The translations under genes were made by a program, and so were the position numbers. Shown here piece by piece: positions 1-9,600 of a stretch of DNA of 64,000 bases. Numbering within the stretch: the stretch's first letter is position 1; each line of letters begins with the position of its first letter. The notes beneath the pieces are model-generated. The model searched no databases, was not told the origin of the DNA, and was given only the letters and a program-made list of their open reading frames with translations. Origin of the DNA: CALABS01 sp050260775 (GTDB lineage: Bacteria; Pseudomonadota; Alphaproteobacteria; Rhodospirillales; Magnetospirillaceae); NCBI GenBank assembly GCA_050260775.1, contig JBLNCP010000044.1, positions 19,306 to 83,305 of the forward strand, written 5' to 3'.

Positions 1-1218
1 AGCCCCAAGGGGGCGCTCGGCTACGCCGCCGACGAGCTGGTCGGCCGCCATCCCGACGAACTGGTGGTGCCCGGGGCCGGCGACGAGGCCGCCCCCTTCC
101 GCGCCAGCCTGCCGATCGAAGACGCCGAAGTCTGGATGACGCAGGCCGACGGCAGCGCCGCCTGCCTGCTCTCCTCCGCCACTCCCGTCCTCGGAGCCGA
201 GGGCGAATGGCAGGGAGCGCGCGGGGTGTGCCGCGACGTCACCCAGGAACGCCTGCGCGACGCCGCGCTGATGCGCGCCAACAACCGTGAGCGCCTGCTG
301 TCCTACATCGTGCGCACCATCCGCGACGAGGTCGATCCCGCCGACATGCTGCGGGCGGCGGCGGAGGCCACGGCGCGGGCGCTTGGCGCCTCGGGCTGCC
401 AGATCTTCCGCATCCATCCCGACGCCTCGGATTTCGCCCAGGCCGCCCGGTTCGGCGAGGCCGGCAACGAGATGCCGGTGCTGGATTCCTTCCTCGAACG
501 CGATCATTTCGACGGCGAGCTCGACGGGTGGCACGTGCTGGCCACGGTGAGCGCCTATCGCCATTCCATCAACGGCGCGGTCCTGCTGTGGCGGGCCCCC
601 GGCCGTCCGGCCTGGAGCGACGACGACCGCCTGCTGATCGACGACGTCGCCACCCAGGTCGGCCTTGCCAACGAGCAGATCGCCAACCACGAGCGCATCC
701 TGCGCCTGTCGCGCACCGATTCGCTCACCGGCCTGTTCAACCGCCGCGCCTTCTTCGAGGAGATCGCCCGCCGGTTCCACCGCCTCAGCCGCGAGCACCG
801 GCCGGCGGCGCTCATCTATGTCGACCTCGACAATTTCAAGGCGGTCAACGACGTGCACGGCCACCAGATGGGCGACGACGCCCTGCTGGCGGTGCGCGAG
901 CTGTTGTTGCAGCACACCCGCCCCATCGACATCGTGGCCCGCCTGGGCGGCGACGAGTTCGCCATCTGGCTGGAAGGCGCCGAGGAGCGCATCGCGGTCG
1001 AGCGCTGTCGCGCCCTGGTCGAAGCCAGCGCCGGCCTCGACGGCTTCTCCGGCTCGGCCGACCGTCCGCTGCGCATGTCGCTGGGTGTGGCGGTTCACGC
1101 CGGCCCCAGCGAGGAGACGCTGGAGGAGCTCATCGCGCGGGCCGACCGGGCGATGTACGAGGTCAAGCACGACGGGAAGGGCGATTGGCGGCTGGCGCCG
1201 CCGCCGCTGGGGACATGA
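1..1218 (+). CDS. Diguanylate cyclase with PAS, GAF and GGDEF domains (5' end outside window)
   Basis: Makes cyclic di-GMP from two GTP. The reading frame is open to base 1, so the N-terminus lies upstream. Visible domains are the tail of a PAS domain (GYAADELVGRHP near the first codons), a PAS C-terminal stretch (GARGVCRDVT), a GAF-like segment of about 150 residues (ASGCQIFRI to LLIDDVATQVGLA), and a C-terminal GGDEF domain starting at RTDSLTGLFNRRAF. The signature RLGGDEFAIWL is intact, and an RPID product-inhibition site (RxxD) sits five residues before GGDEF, so the enzyme looks active and feedback-regulated. It overlaps the next gene by ATGA. Confidence 0.93.
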   Translation, partial: SPKGALGYAADELVGRHPDELVVPGAGDEAAPFRASLPIEDAEVWMTQADGSAACLLSSATPVLGAEGEWQGARGVCRDVTQERLRDAALMRANNRERLLSYIVRTIRDEVDPADMLRAAAEATARALGASGCQIFRIHPDASDFAQAARFGEAGNEMPVLDSFLERDHFDGELDGWHVLATVSAYRHSINGAVLLWRAPGRPAWSDDDRLLIDDVATQVGLANEQIANHERILRLSRTDSLTGLFNRRAFFEEIARRFHRLSREHRPAALIYVDLDNFKAVNDVHGHQMGDDALLAVRELLLQHTRPIDIVARLGGDEFAIWLEGAEERIAVERCRALVEASAGLDGFSGSADRPLRMSLGVAVHAGPSEETLEELIARADRAMYEVKHDGKGDWRLAPPPLGT

Positions 1219-2498
1219 CGATGGTGGTGGGGCTGCTCAAGAAGCTGTTCGGCGCCAAGGGGCGTCCGATCCCTTACGAAGAGGCGCGCGCCCTCGCCGC
1301 CCACGAGGACCCGTCCGTGCGCGCCGCCCTGGCCCAGCGCGAGGACGTGCGGCCCGAGATCCTTTATTTCCTCGCCGAGGATGCGAGCCCCGAGGTCCGC
1401 CGCAACGTCGCCGTCAACGGCTCCGCCCCGGCGCAGGCCAATCTGGTGCTGGCCGCCGACCAGGACGAGCAGGTGCGCACCGGCCTCGCCGCCAAGATCG
1501 CGCGCATCGCCCCGGGCCTGGGCGCCAACGAGCAGGACCGCCTGCGCCGCATGACCTACGAGGCGCTGGAGACGCTGGCCCGCGACCAGGTGCCCAAGAT
1601 CCGCGCCATCCTGGCCGAGGCGCTCAAGGACGTGGCCGACGCGCCGCCCGACGTCATCCGCCGGCTGGCCCGCGACGTCGAGACGGTGGTGGCGGCGCCG
1701 GTGCTGCAATTCTCGCCGGTACTGACCGACGAGGATCTGCTCGACATCGTCGCGGCGATGCCGTCGTCCGGTTGCCTGTCGGCCATTTCCCGGCGTGCCA
1801 GCGTCAACGTGCGCGTCGCCGACGCCATCGCCGCCGCGGACGACGTCGACGCCATCACCGTGCTGCTCGGCAATCCCTCGGCCCAGATCCGCGAGGAGAC
1901 CCTCGACCGCCTGGTCGACCGCGCCGCCGACGTCGAGGCCTGGCACCAGCCGCTGGTCAACCGCCCGCACCTGTCATCGAAGACCGCGGGCAAGCTCGCC
2001 CGCTTCGTCGCCGCGAACCTGCTGCAGCAATTGGCGGAGCGCCGCGACCTGCCCCCCGACGCGGCCATGGCGGTCGCGGCGGTGGTGCGCAAGCGCCTGG
2101 ATGACATGGAGACGGTCGGGCCGGCCAAGGCCGAGGCGCGCAAGGCCGCCGAGGAGAGCGCGGCGCTGGCCCGTGCCCGCAGCCTGCACGCGGCGGGCAA
2201 GCTGGACGAGAGCACCGTCGACACCGCCCTGTCCGGGGGCGACCATCCCTTCGTGGTGGCGGCGCTCAGCCTGATGGCGGGCCAGCCGCTGGCCCTGGTC
2301 AAGAAGGTGGTGCAGACCCAGAGCGCCAAGGGCATGGTGGCCATCGCCTGGCGCGCCGGCCTTTCCCCCGATTGCGCATTGCACCTGCAGACCAAGCTGC
2401 TGCGCCTGACCTCCAGCCGGGTGATGGTGCCCCGCGCCGGCGCCTTCCCGCTGTCCAACGACGAGATGCTCTGGCAGCTGGAATTCCTGTCCGACTGA
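1215..2498 (+). CDS. DUF2336 family protein (HEAT-like repeats)
   Basis: A 427-residue soluble protein of the DUF2336 family, which is common in alphaproteobacteria and has no settled function. The sequence is a chain of helical, HEAT-like repeats (HEDPSVRAALAQRED, EDASPEVRRNVAVNG, DQVPKIRAILAEAL), the pattern of a protein-binding scaffold. The start at 1215 overlaps the cyclase stop as ATGA, so the two are probably translationally coupled and may act in one signalling pathway. A second ATG at 1221 is also possible. The stop abuts, base to base, the stop of the convergent next gene inside TGATCA. Confidence 0.85.
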   Translation: MTMVVGLLKKLFGAKGRPIPYEEARALAAHEDPSVRAALAQREDVRPEILYFLAEDASPEVRRNVAVNGSAPAQANLVLAADQDEQVRTGLAAKIARIAPGLGANEQDRLRRMTYEALETLARDQVPKIRAILAEALKDVADAPPDVIRRLARDVETVVAAPVLQFSPVLTDEDLLDIVAAMPSSGCLSAISRRASVNVRVADAIAAADDVDAITVLLGNPSAQIREETLDRLVDRAADVEAWHQPLVNRPHLSSKTAGKLARFVAANLLQQLAERRDLPPDAAMAVAAVVRKRLDDMETVGPAKAEARKAAEESAALARARSLHAAGKLDESTVDTALSGGDHPFVVAALSLMAGQPLALVKKVVQTQSAKGMVAIAWRAGLSPDCALHLQTKLLRLTSSRVMVPRAGAFPLSNDEMLWQLEFLSD

Positions 2499-3068
2499 TC
2501 AGGGGTCGGCGATCACCGCCGCCGCCTGCGCCAGTTCCTCCGACCTCAGCCGGAAGAAGACGTGGCGGCCGATGCGGCGCGCCCCCACCCGGTCGCTGGC
2601 CCAGCCCGGCTTGAGGCTGGCGTTGTGGAAATACAACGCCCCGCCGGTGGGATCGGGTTCGCCCAGCAGGGCGTTGTAGGCCACCACCAGCGAGTCCAGC
2701 CATGCGTCGGCGTCGGTCGGCGTGTCGGGCTGGTCGTCGCAGTACCAGTGGAACTGGCACGGACCGTGGCGCCCGCCCTGGTGGACCACGCCGCAGATGG
2801 TGTCGGGAAAGCCCTCGGCGCCCTTGCGGTTGAGGGTGACGTGGGCGACGGCGCGGCGGCCGGTATCGGGCTCGCCGCGGGCCTCCCAGTAGACGTTCAG
2901 CGCCAGGCAGCGCAGCTCGGCGGGGTTGATCGCGGGCAACCGGCGGGGGGCCTCGGCCGCCAGACGGGCATCCGCCGCCGCCGACGGGGGCGGAGCCTGG
3001 GCCGGAAGGGGAATGCCGAGGGCGACAGCCAGTGCCGCGGCGGCGATGCTCGGGATCTTGCCGTCCAT
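2499..3068 (-). CDS. SleB-like cell wall hydrolase
   Basis: A 189-residue secreted peptidoglycan hydrolase of the SleB / Hydrolase_2 family (lytic transglycosylase type). The start at 3068 gives MDGKIPSIAAAALAVALG, a signal peptide ending near PAQA; a longer start at 3104 would put 12 residues before it. The catalytic glutamate is expected in VYWEARGEP, followed by the typical AVAHVTLNR and CQFHWYCDD motifs. It is transcribed away from the extensin-like gene's direction of origin, as part of a leftward cell-envelope group. Confidence 0.85.
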   Translation of the reverse strand: MDGKIPSIAAAALAVALGIPLPAQAPPPSAAADARLAAEAPRRLPAINPAELRCLALNVYWEARGEPDTGRRAVAHVTLNRKGAEGFPDTICGVVHQGGRHGPCQFHWYCDDQPDTPTDADAWLDSLVVAYNALLGEPDPTGGALYFHNASLKPGWASDRVGARRIGRHVFFRLRSEELAQAAAVIADP

Positions 3069-3140
3069 GCTCGGATATTCGGGGGCGCGGCGGCGCGCCG
3101 CCATCCGACGGACGGTGAAGACGGCCCGTTCTTACGGCAA

Positions 3141-3818
3141 TCAATAGCCGCAGAGGGTATAGGGCCCGATGTCGAGGTGCAGGTGGTCCTGATGCAGCCG
3201 GTCGTGGTTGGGGGTGAGGACCACGTTGAAGGTCGAGCACGACGATCGCGCCACCTGCTGCAGGAAGGCGGAGCGCTCGCCGGCGCCGCGCCAGTCCTTG
3301 GCCACGGTGACGCGGCTGCCGTCGGCCAGCTCGAAGCCGGTGATGTCGATGGCCAGCCCGTGGGCGTGCTCGGACAGGCGCCCGCCTTTGATGCCGCCCG
3401 AGCCGGCCGCCACCTTGGTGCTGCCGTTGCGGCGATAGCGGCAATCGTAGGTGCCGGCGTGCAGGATGCGCTTGACCGGCTGGCCGAAGCGCTGCTGCGC
3501 CGCCGGCTGGATCACCTCGGCCTCGAAATGGGCCAGGGTGCGGGCCATGGAGCAGCTGAGCGTGCCCGGACGGCTCCATGGGATGGTGGCCTGCGACACC
3601 CGCACCGGGTTGGCGATGCGGCAGCCGGCATCCTCGTCGCCGAAGGATTGCAGCGGCTCGAAACTGGCCTGCAGGCGGCTCAGCTCCTGCAGGCAGGCGG
3701 TGTCGGGGTCGACGATCTGGGGCTGGGGCGGTGCCGCGACCTTGGGCGGCGGCTGCGCGCAGCCGGCGAGCGCGGCCAACATCACGATGGCGAGCAGACG
3801 GCGCGCGGACAAGAACAC
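3141..3818 (-). CDS. Extensin-like C-terminal domain lipoprotein
   Basis: A 225-residue protein with an N-terminal lipobox (LAALAGC), so it is probably anchored in the envelope. The C-terminal domain is of the extensin-like family, related to D-Ala-D-Ala peptidases of the VanY/MepA fold. It shows SEHAHGLAIDI (the SxHxxGxAxD zinc-site pattern) and a distal HQDHLHLDIG histidine motif. Its role is inferred as peptidoglycan cleavage or binding. The neighbouring SleB-like hydrolase and UppP-like protein fit a cell-wall locus. Confidence 0.85.
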   Translation of the reverse strand: MFLSARRLLAIVMLAALAGCAQPPPKVAAPPQPQIVDPDTACLQELSRLQASFEPLQSFGDEDAGCRIANPVRVSQATIPWSRPGTLSCSMARTLAHFEAEVIQPAAQQRFGQPVKRILHAGTYDCRYRRNGSTKVAAGSGGIKGGRLSEHAHGLAIDITGFELADGSRVTVAKDWRGAGERSAFLQQVARSSCSTFNVVLTPNHDRLHQDHLHLDIGPYTLCGY

Positions 3819-3911
3819 CCCCTCGAATGACCAGGCGACGCAAATCTAGCGAGGGGCGGACTCAGTTGTCATCAAGAAAACGCCGGCAATGGGCAAAGTC
3901 TTAATGATTGA

Positions 3912-4724
3912 TTAACTTGCCGTGCTGCGGCGCCAGACCAGGATCAGCAGGATGGCGGCGCCCAGGGCCATGCGCCACACCGCGAAGGGCGTGAAGCCGC
4001 GCCGCTGCACCCAGGCCAGCAACGCCGCGGTGGCGGCCATCGCCGACAGGCCGGCGAGCGCGGCGGCCAGGGCCAGATCGGCGGACAGGGTGATCTGCGC
4101 GTCGCGCGACAGGCGCCAGGTGGCCCAGCCGGCCTGGGCGGCGAACAGCGGAATGGCCAGCAGCAGCGAGAAGCGCACCGCCTCGGGGCGCTCGTAGCCC
4201 ATCAGGCGGGCGGCGGTGATGGTCAGCCCCGTGCGCGACACCCCCGGGATCAGCGCCGCGGCCTGCAGCAGGCCGATGGCGATGGCGGCGGTGGTCCCCA
4301 TGTGCTCGATGCGCTTGACCGTGACGCCGATGCGGTCGGCCACCAGCAGGAAGAAGCCGAACACCAGCATCGCCCCGGCCACGGTGGCGGTGCCGCCGAC
4401 GCCGCCGGCGGCGGCCAGGAAGGCGGCGCCGAGCGCCAGGGCGGGCAGCGTCCCGGCGATCACCTTGAGCAGCAGGCGCGCCCCGGCGTCGGGGCGCCCC
4501 TTGGCGAGCCGGACGATTCCGGCGGCCATGGCGCCCAGGTCGCGCCAGAAGAACAGCATGAGCCCGAACGTGCAGCCGGCGTAGGCGGCGGCGGACACCG
4601 CCGCGAAGGCCTGTGGGTTGGCGGCCAGGGCCGGCAGGAAGGCGAGATGGCCCGAGGCGCTCAGCGGCAGTACGTCGCCGATGCCCCGGATCAGGGCGCA
4701 AAGCACGACATCCAGGAAGGTCAC
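3912..4724 (-). CDS. UppP (BacA)-family membrane protein with altered active site
   Basis: A 270-residue polytopic membrane protein of the undecaprenyl-diphosphate phosphatase family. Family landmarks are the N-terminal LPLSASGHLAF and the second motif LIPGVSRTGLTITAAR. The conserved (E/Q)xxxE motif (Glu17 and Glu21 in the E. coli enzyme) reads RGIGD here, so the first Glu is Arg13 and the second is Asp17. The serine after SS is also changed (Ala23), while the following His26 and the PGxSR arginine remain. It may be an inactive or re-purposed paralogue such as a lipid-carrier transporter. A canonical uppP would then be needed elsewhere. Confidence 0.8.
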   Translation of the reverse strand: MTFLDVVLCALIRGIGDVLPLSASGHLAFLPALAANPQAFAAVSAAAYAGCTFGLMLFFWRDLGAMAAGIVRLAKGRPDAGARLLLKVIAGTLPALALGAAFLAAAGGVGGTATVAGAMLVFGFFLLVADRIGVTVKRIEHMGTTAAIAIGLLQAAALIPGVSRTGLTITAARLMGYERPEAVRFSLLLAIPLFAAQAGWATWRLSRDAQITLSADLALAAALAGLSAMAATAALLAWVQRRGFTPFAVWRMALGAAILLILVWRRSTAS

Positions 4725-4994
4725 CTGTCACCTCGCTCTAGCGGTGCGCCTATATACCATTCGGATTGATCGGGCTGGAAGAGTGGGCAATAGTCCCAAA
4801 ACGGAACTATTAAAGGGAAGCGCTGGGCATCAAACCCGCACCCGCGATCTATCGTTGGTGCAAATTCTGGAAGAAGGGCAGCATTGTTGCCAGATCATCG
4901 GTTTTTCACTGGAATCCCGCCGCGTCGGGGAGTATGACAATCGTCGGCGAGCCCTGTGGCCGCCGCCGGTTCCCCGTGGAGAGGTCTTGGGCGA

Positions 4995-6428
4995 ATGACC
5001 CGCAAGATGCTGCAATTCATCCGGCTCGGACAGCGCATGCCCGACAAGCGCGACCCCGCCGACCGCCGCACCGACTTCGCCGAAATCTATCGGCCGTTCT
5101 CCGACGAGCGCGCCGGCGACCAGGCCTCGCGCTGCGAGCAGTGCGGCATCCCGTTCTGCCAGATCCACTGCCCGGTGGCGAACAACATCCCCGACTGGCT
5201 GATGCTGGTGGCGCAGGGGCGCATGGAAGAGGCCTATGCCGCCTCGTCGGCCACCAACACCCTGCCCGAGATCTGCGGCCGCATCTGCCCGCAGGACCGC
5301 CTGTGCGAGGGCAATTGCGTGCTCGAGCAGTCGAGCCACGGCGCCGTCACCATCGGCTCGGTCGAGAAGTACATCACCGAGTACGCCTTCACCCAAGGCT
5401 GGGTGAAGCCGCCGGCCCCGGTCCGCGAGATCGACCGCTCGGTGGCCATCATCGGCGCCGGCCCGGCCGGACTGGCCGCGGCCGAGGCGCTGCGGCGCAA
5501 GGGCTGGCAGGTCGACGTCTACGACCGCCACGACCGCGTCGGCGGCCTGATGATCTACGGCATTCCCGGCTTCAAGCTGGACAAGGAGGTGGTCGAGCGC
5601 CGCGCCAGGCTCTATGCCGAGGCCGGCATCCGTTTCCATCTCGGCGTCGAGATCGGCCGCGACATCACCTTCGCGGAGCTGCGCGGCGACCACGACGCGG
5701 TGCTCATCGCCACCGGCGTCTACAAGGCGCGTCCGCTCGGCGTGCCTGGCGACGACCTGCCCGGCGTCCATGCCGCCCTCGATTACCTCATCGCCTCCAA
5801 CCGCGTCGGCCTCGGCGATGCGGTTCCCGCCTTCGCGGACGGGACGCTGAACGCCGACGGCAAGGACGTGGTGGTCATCGGCGGCGGCGACACCGCCATG
5901 GATTGCGTGCGCACCGCCATCCGCCAGGGCGCCCGCTCGGTGAAGTGCCTCTATCGCCGCGACCGCGCCAACATGCCCGGCTCGCAGCGCGAGGTGGCGC
6001 ATGCCGAGGAGGAGGGCGTCGAGTTCGTGTGGATGGCCGCGCCCGAGAAGATCGCCGGCCCCGGCCGTGCCGAGACGGTCCAGGCGGTGCGCATGCATCT
6101 GGGCGTCGCCGATTCCTCGGGGCGCCAGACCCCGGTGCCGATCGAGGGCTCGGGCTTCGCGCTGCCGGCCGACATGGTGATCAAGGCGCTGGGCTTCGAT
6201 CCCGAGGACGTGCCGGCCCTGTTCGGCCAGCCCGACCTCGCCACCACCCGCTGGGGCACCGTCAAGGTCGACCCCCGCACCCAGATGACCAGCCTGCCCG
6301 GGGTGTTCGCCGCCGGCGACATCGCCCGCGGCGCCAGCCTGGTGGTGTGGGCGATCCGCGACGGCCGCGACGCGGCGGCCGCCATCGAGAAGTACGTGAG
6401 CGAGCAGGCCGCGCGGGCGGCGGAGTAG
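4995..6428 (+). CDS. gltD: Glutamate synthase (NADPH) small subunit
   Basis: A 477-residue beta subunit that passes electrons from NADPH to GltB for glutamate synthesis from glutamine and 2-oxoglutarate. The N-terminal cysteine clusters for Fe-S binding are present (CEQCGIPFCQIHCP and CGRICPQDRLCEGNC). Two Rossmann motifs follow: FAD-binding IIGAGPAGLAAAEAL and NADPH-binding VVVIGGGDTAMDC. The start at 4995 (MTRKMLQF) follows a GAGAGG site; an upstream in-frame ATG at 4956 would add 13 residues. The gene lies ahead of gltB in the same direction, separated by a repeat. Confidence 0.96.
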   Translation: MTRKMLQFIRLGQRMPDKRDPADRRTDFAEIYRPFSDERAGDQASRCEQCGIPFCQIHCPVANNIPDWLMLVAQGRMEEAYAASSATNTLPEICGRICPQDRLCEGNCVLEQSSHGAVTIGSVEKYITEYAFTQGWVKPPAPVREIDRSVAIIGAGPAGLAAAEALRRKGWQVDVYDRHDRVGGLMIYGIPGFKLDKEVVERRARLYAEAGIRFHLGVEIGRDITFAELRGDHDAVLIATGVYKARPLGVPGDDLPGVHAALDYLIASNRVGLGDAVPAFADGTLNADGKDVVVIGGGDTAMDCVRTAIRQGARSVKCLYRRDRANMPGSQREVAHAEEEGVEFVWMAAPEKIAGPGRAETVQAVRMHLGVADSSGRQTPVPIEGSGFALPADMVIKALGFDPEDVPALFGQPDLATTRWGTVKVDPRTQMTSLPGVFAAGDIARGASLVVWAIRDGRDAAAAIEKYVSEQAARAAE

Positions 6429-6436
6429 GATTGGTA

Positions 6437-6577
6437 ACCACGAAGACACGAAGACGCGAAGGCGTCTTGCCGGTGTAGCCGTCATGCCCGCGCAGGCGGG
6501 CATCCAGCTGGATCCCCGCTTTCGCGGGGATGACGGATTACCCTCCGTGAAACTTCGTGCCTTCGTGTCTTCGTGGT
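6437..6577. repeat. Nested palindromic repeat between gltD and gltB
   Basis: Outer arms are a perfect 17-base inverted repeat: ACCACGAAGACACGAAG at 6437-6453 and its complement at 6561-6577. Inside lies a second palindromic unit (6481-6534) with arms GTCAT and ATGAC and two GC-rich hairpins, CCCGC-GCAG-GCGGG and CCCCGC-TTTC-GCGGGG. Both units resemble intergenic repeats widespread in proteobacteria. The structure sits within the gltDB transcript and could influence mRNA decay or relative expression. Confidence 0.85.
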
Positions 6578-6602
6578 GAAGAGTTTTCCCTGGAGTAGCG
6601 TC

Positions 6603-9600
6603 ATGAGCGAGAATTTCGTCGCCGAGTACCTTGCCAACGAGCGGCTGCTGAACGAGGCCGGGATCGACACCACCGCCCATGACGCCTGCGGCGTCGGCCT
6701 GGTGGCGTCGCTCGACGGCCGTCCCCGCCGCGAGGTGGTGGTCGCCGGCATCGAGGCGCTCAAGGTGCTGTTCCATCGCGGCGCCGTCGACGCCGACGGC
6801 AAGACCGGCGACGGCGCCGGCATTCACGTCGAGATCCCGCAGGACTTCTTCGCCGACCACGTCCGCCACACCGGCCACGAGCCGGGACCGGGCCGCATCG
6901 CCATCGGCATGGTGTTCCTGCCCAAGACCGACCTGGGCGCCCAGGAGCGCTGCCGCTGCATCGTCGAGACCGAGATCCTGTCGTTCGGCTACGCCATCTA
7001 CGGCTGGCGCCAGGTGCCGGTGGACGTCAGCGTCATCGGCGAGAAGGCCAACGCCACCCGCCCCGAGATCGAGCAGATCATCGTCGCCAACACGCTGGGC
7101 ACGCCCGAGGAGCGCTTCGAGGCCGACCTCTACATCCTGCGCCGGCGCATCGAGAAGCGGGTGCTGGGCGAGCACATCACCGACTTCTACATCTGCTCGC
7201 TGTCCTGCCGCTCGATCATCTACAAGGGCATGTTCCTGGCCGAGCAGCTCACCAGCTTCTATCCCGACCTGCTGGACGAGCGCTTCGTGTCGCGCTTCGC
7301 CATCTACCACCAGCGCTATTCCACCAACACCTTCCCAACCTGGCGCCTGGCCCAGCCGTTCCGCATGCTCGCCCACAACGGCGAGATCAACACGCTGGCC
7401 GGCAACGTCAACTGGATGAAGGCGCACGAGCCGCGCATGGCGCACGAGGTGTTCGGCCATCACGTCGAGGACATCAAGCCGGTGGTGCAGCCCGGCGGCT
7501 CGGATTCCGCCGCCCTCGACAACGTGTTCGAGGTGATGTGCCGCGCCGGCCGGTCGGCTCCCATGGTCAAGCAGATGCTGATCCCGGAAAGCATCGGCCA
7601 GAACGCGCTGATGCCGGACGCGCACCGCGCCTTCTTCAGCTACTGCAACGCGGTGATCGAGCCGTGGGACGGCCCGGCGGCCATCTGCGCCACCGACGGC
7701 CGCTGGGTGGTGGCCGGCATGGACCGCAACGGCCTGCGCCCCATGCGCTTCACCATCACCACCGACGGCCTGCTGATCGTCGGCTCCGAGACCGGCATGG
7801 TGAAGGTCCCCGAGGGCGAGGTGGTGGAGAAGGGCCGCGTCGGCCCCGGCCAGACCATCGCCGTCGACCTGGAGCAGGGGCGCCTGTACCGCGACGGCGA
7901 GCTCAAGGACACCCTGGCTGGCCGCCGGCCCTACGCCGACTGGACCCGGCGCATCACCGAACTCGACAGCCTGGTCAAGACCGGCGCCCCCGAGCCGGTC
8001 GAGCTGTCGGTCGAGGAACTCAAGCGGCGCCAGCTCTCCTATGGCCTGACCATGGAGGACATGGAGCTGATCCTGCATCCCATGGTCGAGGAGGCCAAGG
8101 AGGCGGTGGGCTCCATGGGTGACGACGCGCCGCTGGCGGTGCTGTCCGACCATTACCGCGGCCTGCACCACTTCTTCCGCCAGAATTTCAGCCAGGTCAC
8201 CAACCCGCCGATCGATTCCTTGCGCGAGTCCCGCGTGATGAGCCTGCGCACCCGCCTCGGCAACCTCGGCAACATCCTCGACGAGCACGAGACCCAGTGC
8301 GACGTGCTGGCCCTCGACTCGCCGGTGCTGTCCAACGCCGAGTTCGAGGCCATGCGCCGCTACATGGGTCCGGCGGCGGCCGAGATCGACTGCACGTTCG
8401 AGGTCGGGTCGGGCGACCCCGCCTCCGGCGAGCACGCGCTCCGCGACGCGCTGGGGCGCATCCGCCGCGAGGCGGAGGAGGCGGTGCGCGCCGGCTGCAC
8501 CCACCTGATCCTGTCCGACAAGGACGTGTCGCCCGGCCGGGCTCCGGTGCCGATGATCCTGGCCGCCGGCGGCGTGCACTCGCACCTGGTGCGCGAGCGC
8601 CTGCGCACCTGGACCTCGCTCAACGTCCGCTCGGGCGAGGCGCTCGACGTCCATTACTTCGCGGTGCTGATCGGCGTCGGCGCCACCACCGTCAACGCCT
8701 ACCTGGCGCAGGAGGCCATCGCCGACCGCCATCGCCGCGGCCTGCTCGGGGCGCTGTCGCTGGCCGAGTGCATCAAGAACTACAAGAAGGCCATCGACCA
8801 GGGCCTGCTGAAGATCATGTCCAAGATGGGCATCTCGGTGATCTCCAGCTATCGCGGCGGCTACAATTTCGAGGCGGTCGGGCTGTCGCGCTCGCTGGTG
8901 GCCGAGTTCTTCCCCGGCATGACCAGCCGCATCTCGGGCATCGGCCTCAACGGCATCGAGAAGAAGACCATCGAGCAGCACGCCAAGGGCTTCTTCGCCG
9001 ACATGGCGGTGCTCCCGGTCGGCGGCTTCTACCGCTTCCGCCGCGGCCATGAGACCCACGCCTTCGAGGGCACGCTGATCCACACCCTGCAGACGGCGGT
9101 GGCCACCGATTCCTACTCGACCTACAAGCGCTACTCCGAGGGGATGCGCCGGCAGCCGCCGGTGACCATCCGCGACCTGTTGGACCTGCGCCCGGCCGGC
9201 CAGCCGGTCAGCGTCGACGAGGTCGAATCCATCACCGAGATCCGCAAGCGCTTCCTCACCCCCGGCATGAGCCTGGGGGCGCTGTCGCCCGAGGCGCACG
9301 GCACCCTCAACATCGCCATGAACCGCATCGGCGCCAAGTCGGTGTCGGGCGAGGGCGGCGAGGATCGCGACCGCTATCGGCCGCGCCCCAACGGCGACAA
9401 CGCCAACTCGGCGGTCAAGCAGATCGCCTCGGGCCGCTTCGGCGTCACCGCCGAATACCTGAACATGTGCCGCGAGATCGAGATCAAGGTGGCCCAGGGC
9501 GCCAAGCCCGGCGAGGGCGGCCAGCTGCCCGGCTTCAAGGTCACCGTCGAGATCGCCAAGCTCCGGCACGCCACGCCCGGGGTCATGCTGATCAGCCCGC

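Noticed and set aside
4725..4994. Possible small gene or RNA between uppP and gltD
   Set aside because: A frame with LVQILEEGQHCCQIIGF looks protein-like but has no good start or ribosome-binding site and overlaps the gltD start; no stable RNA fold stands out.
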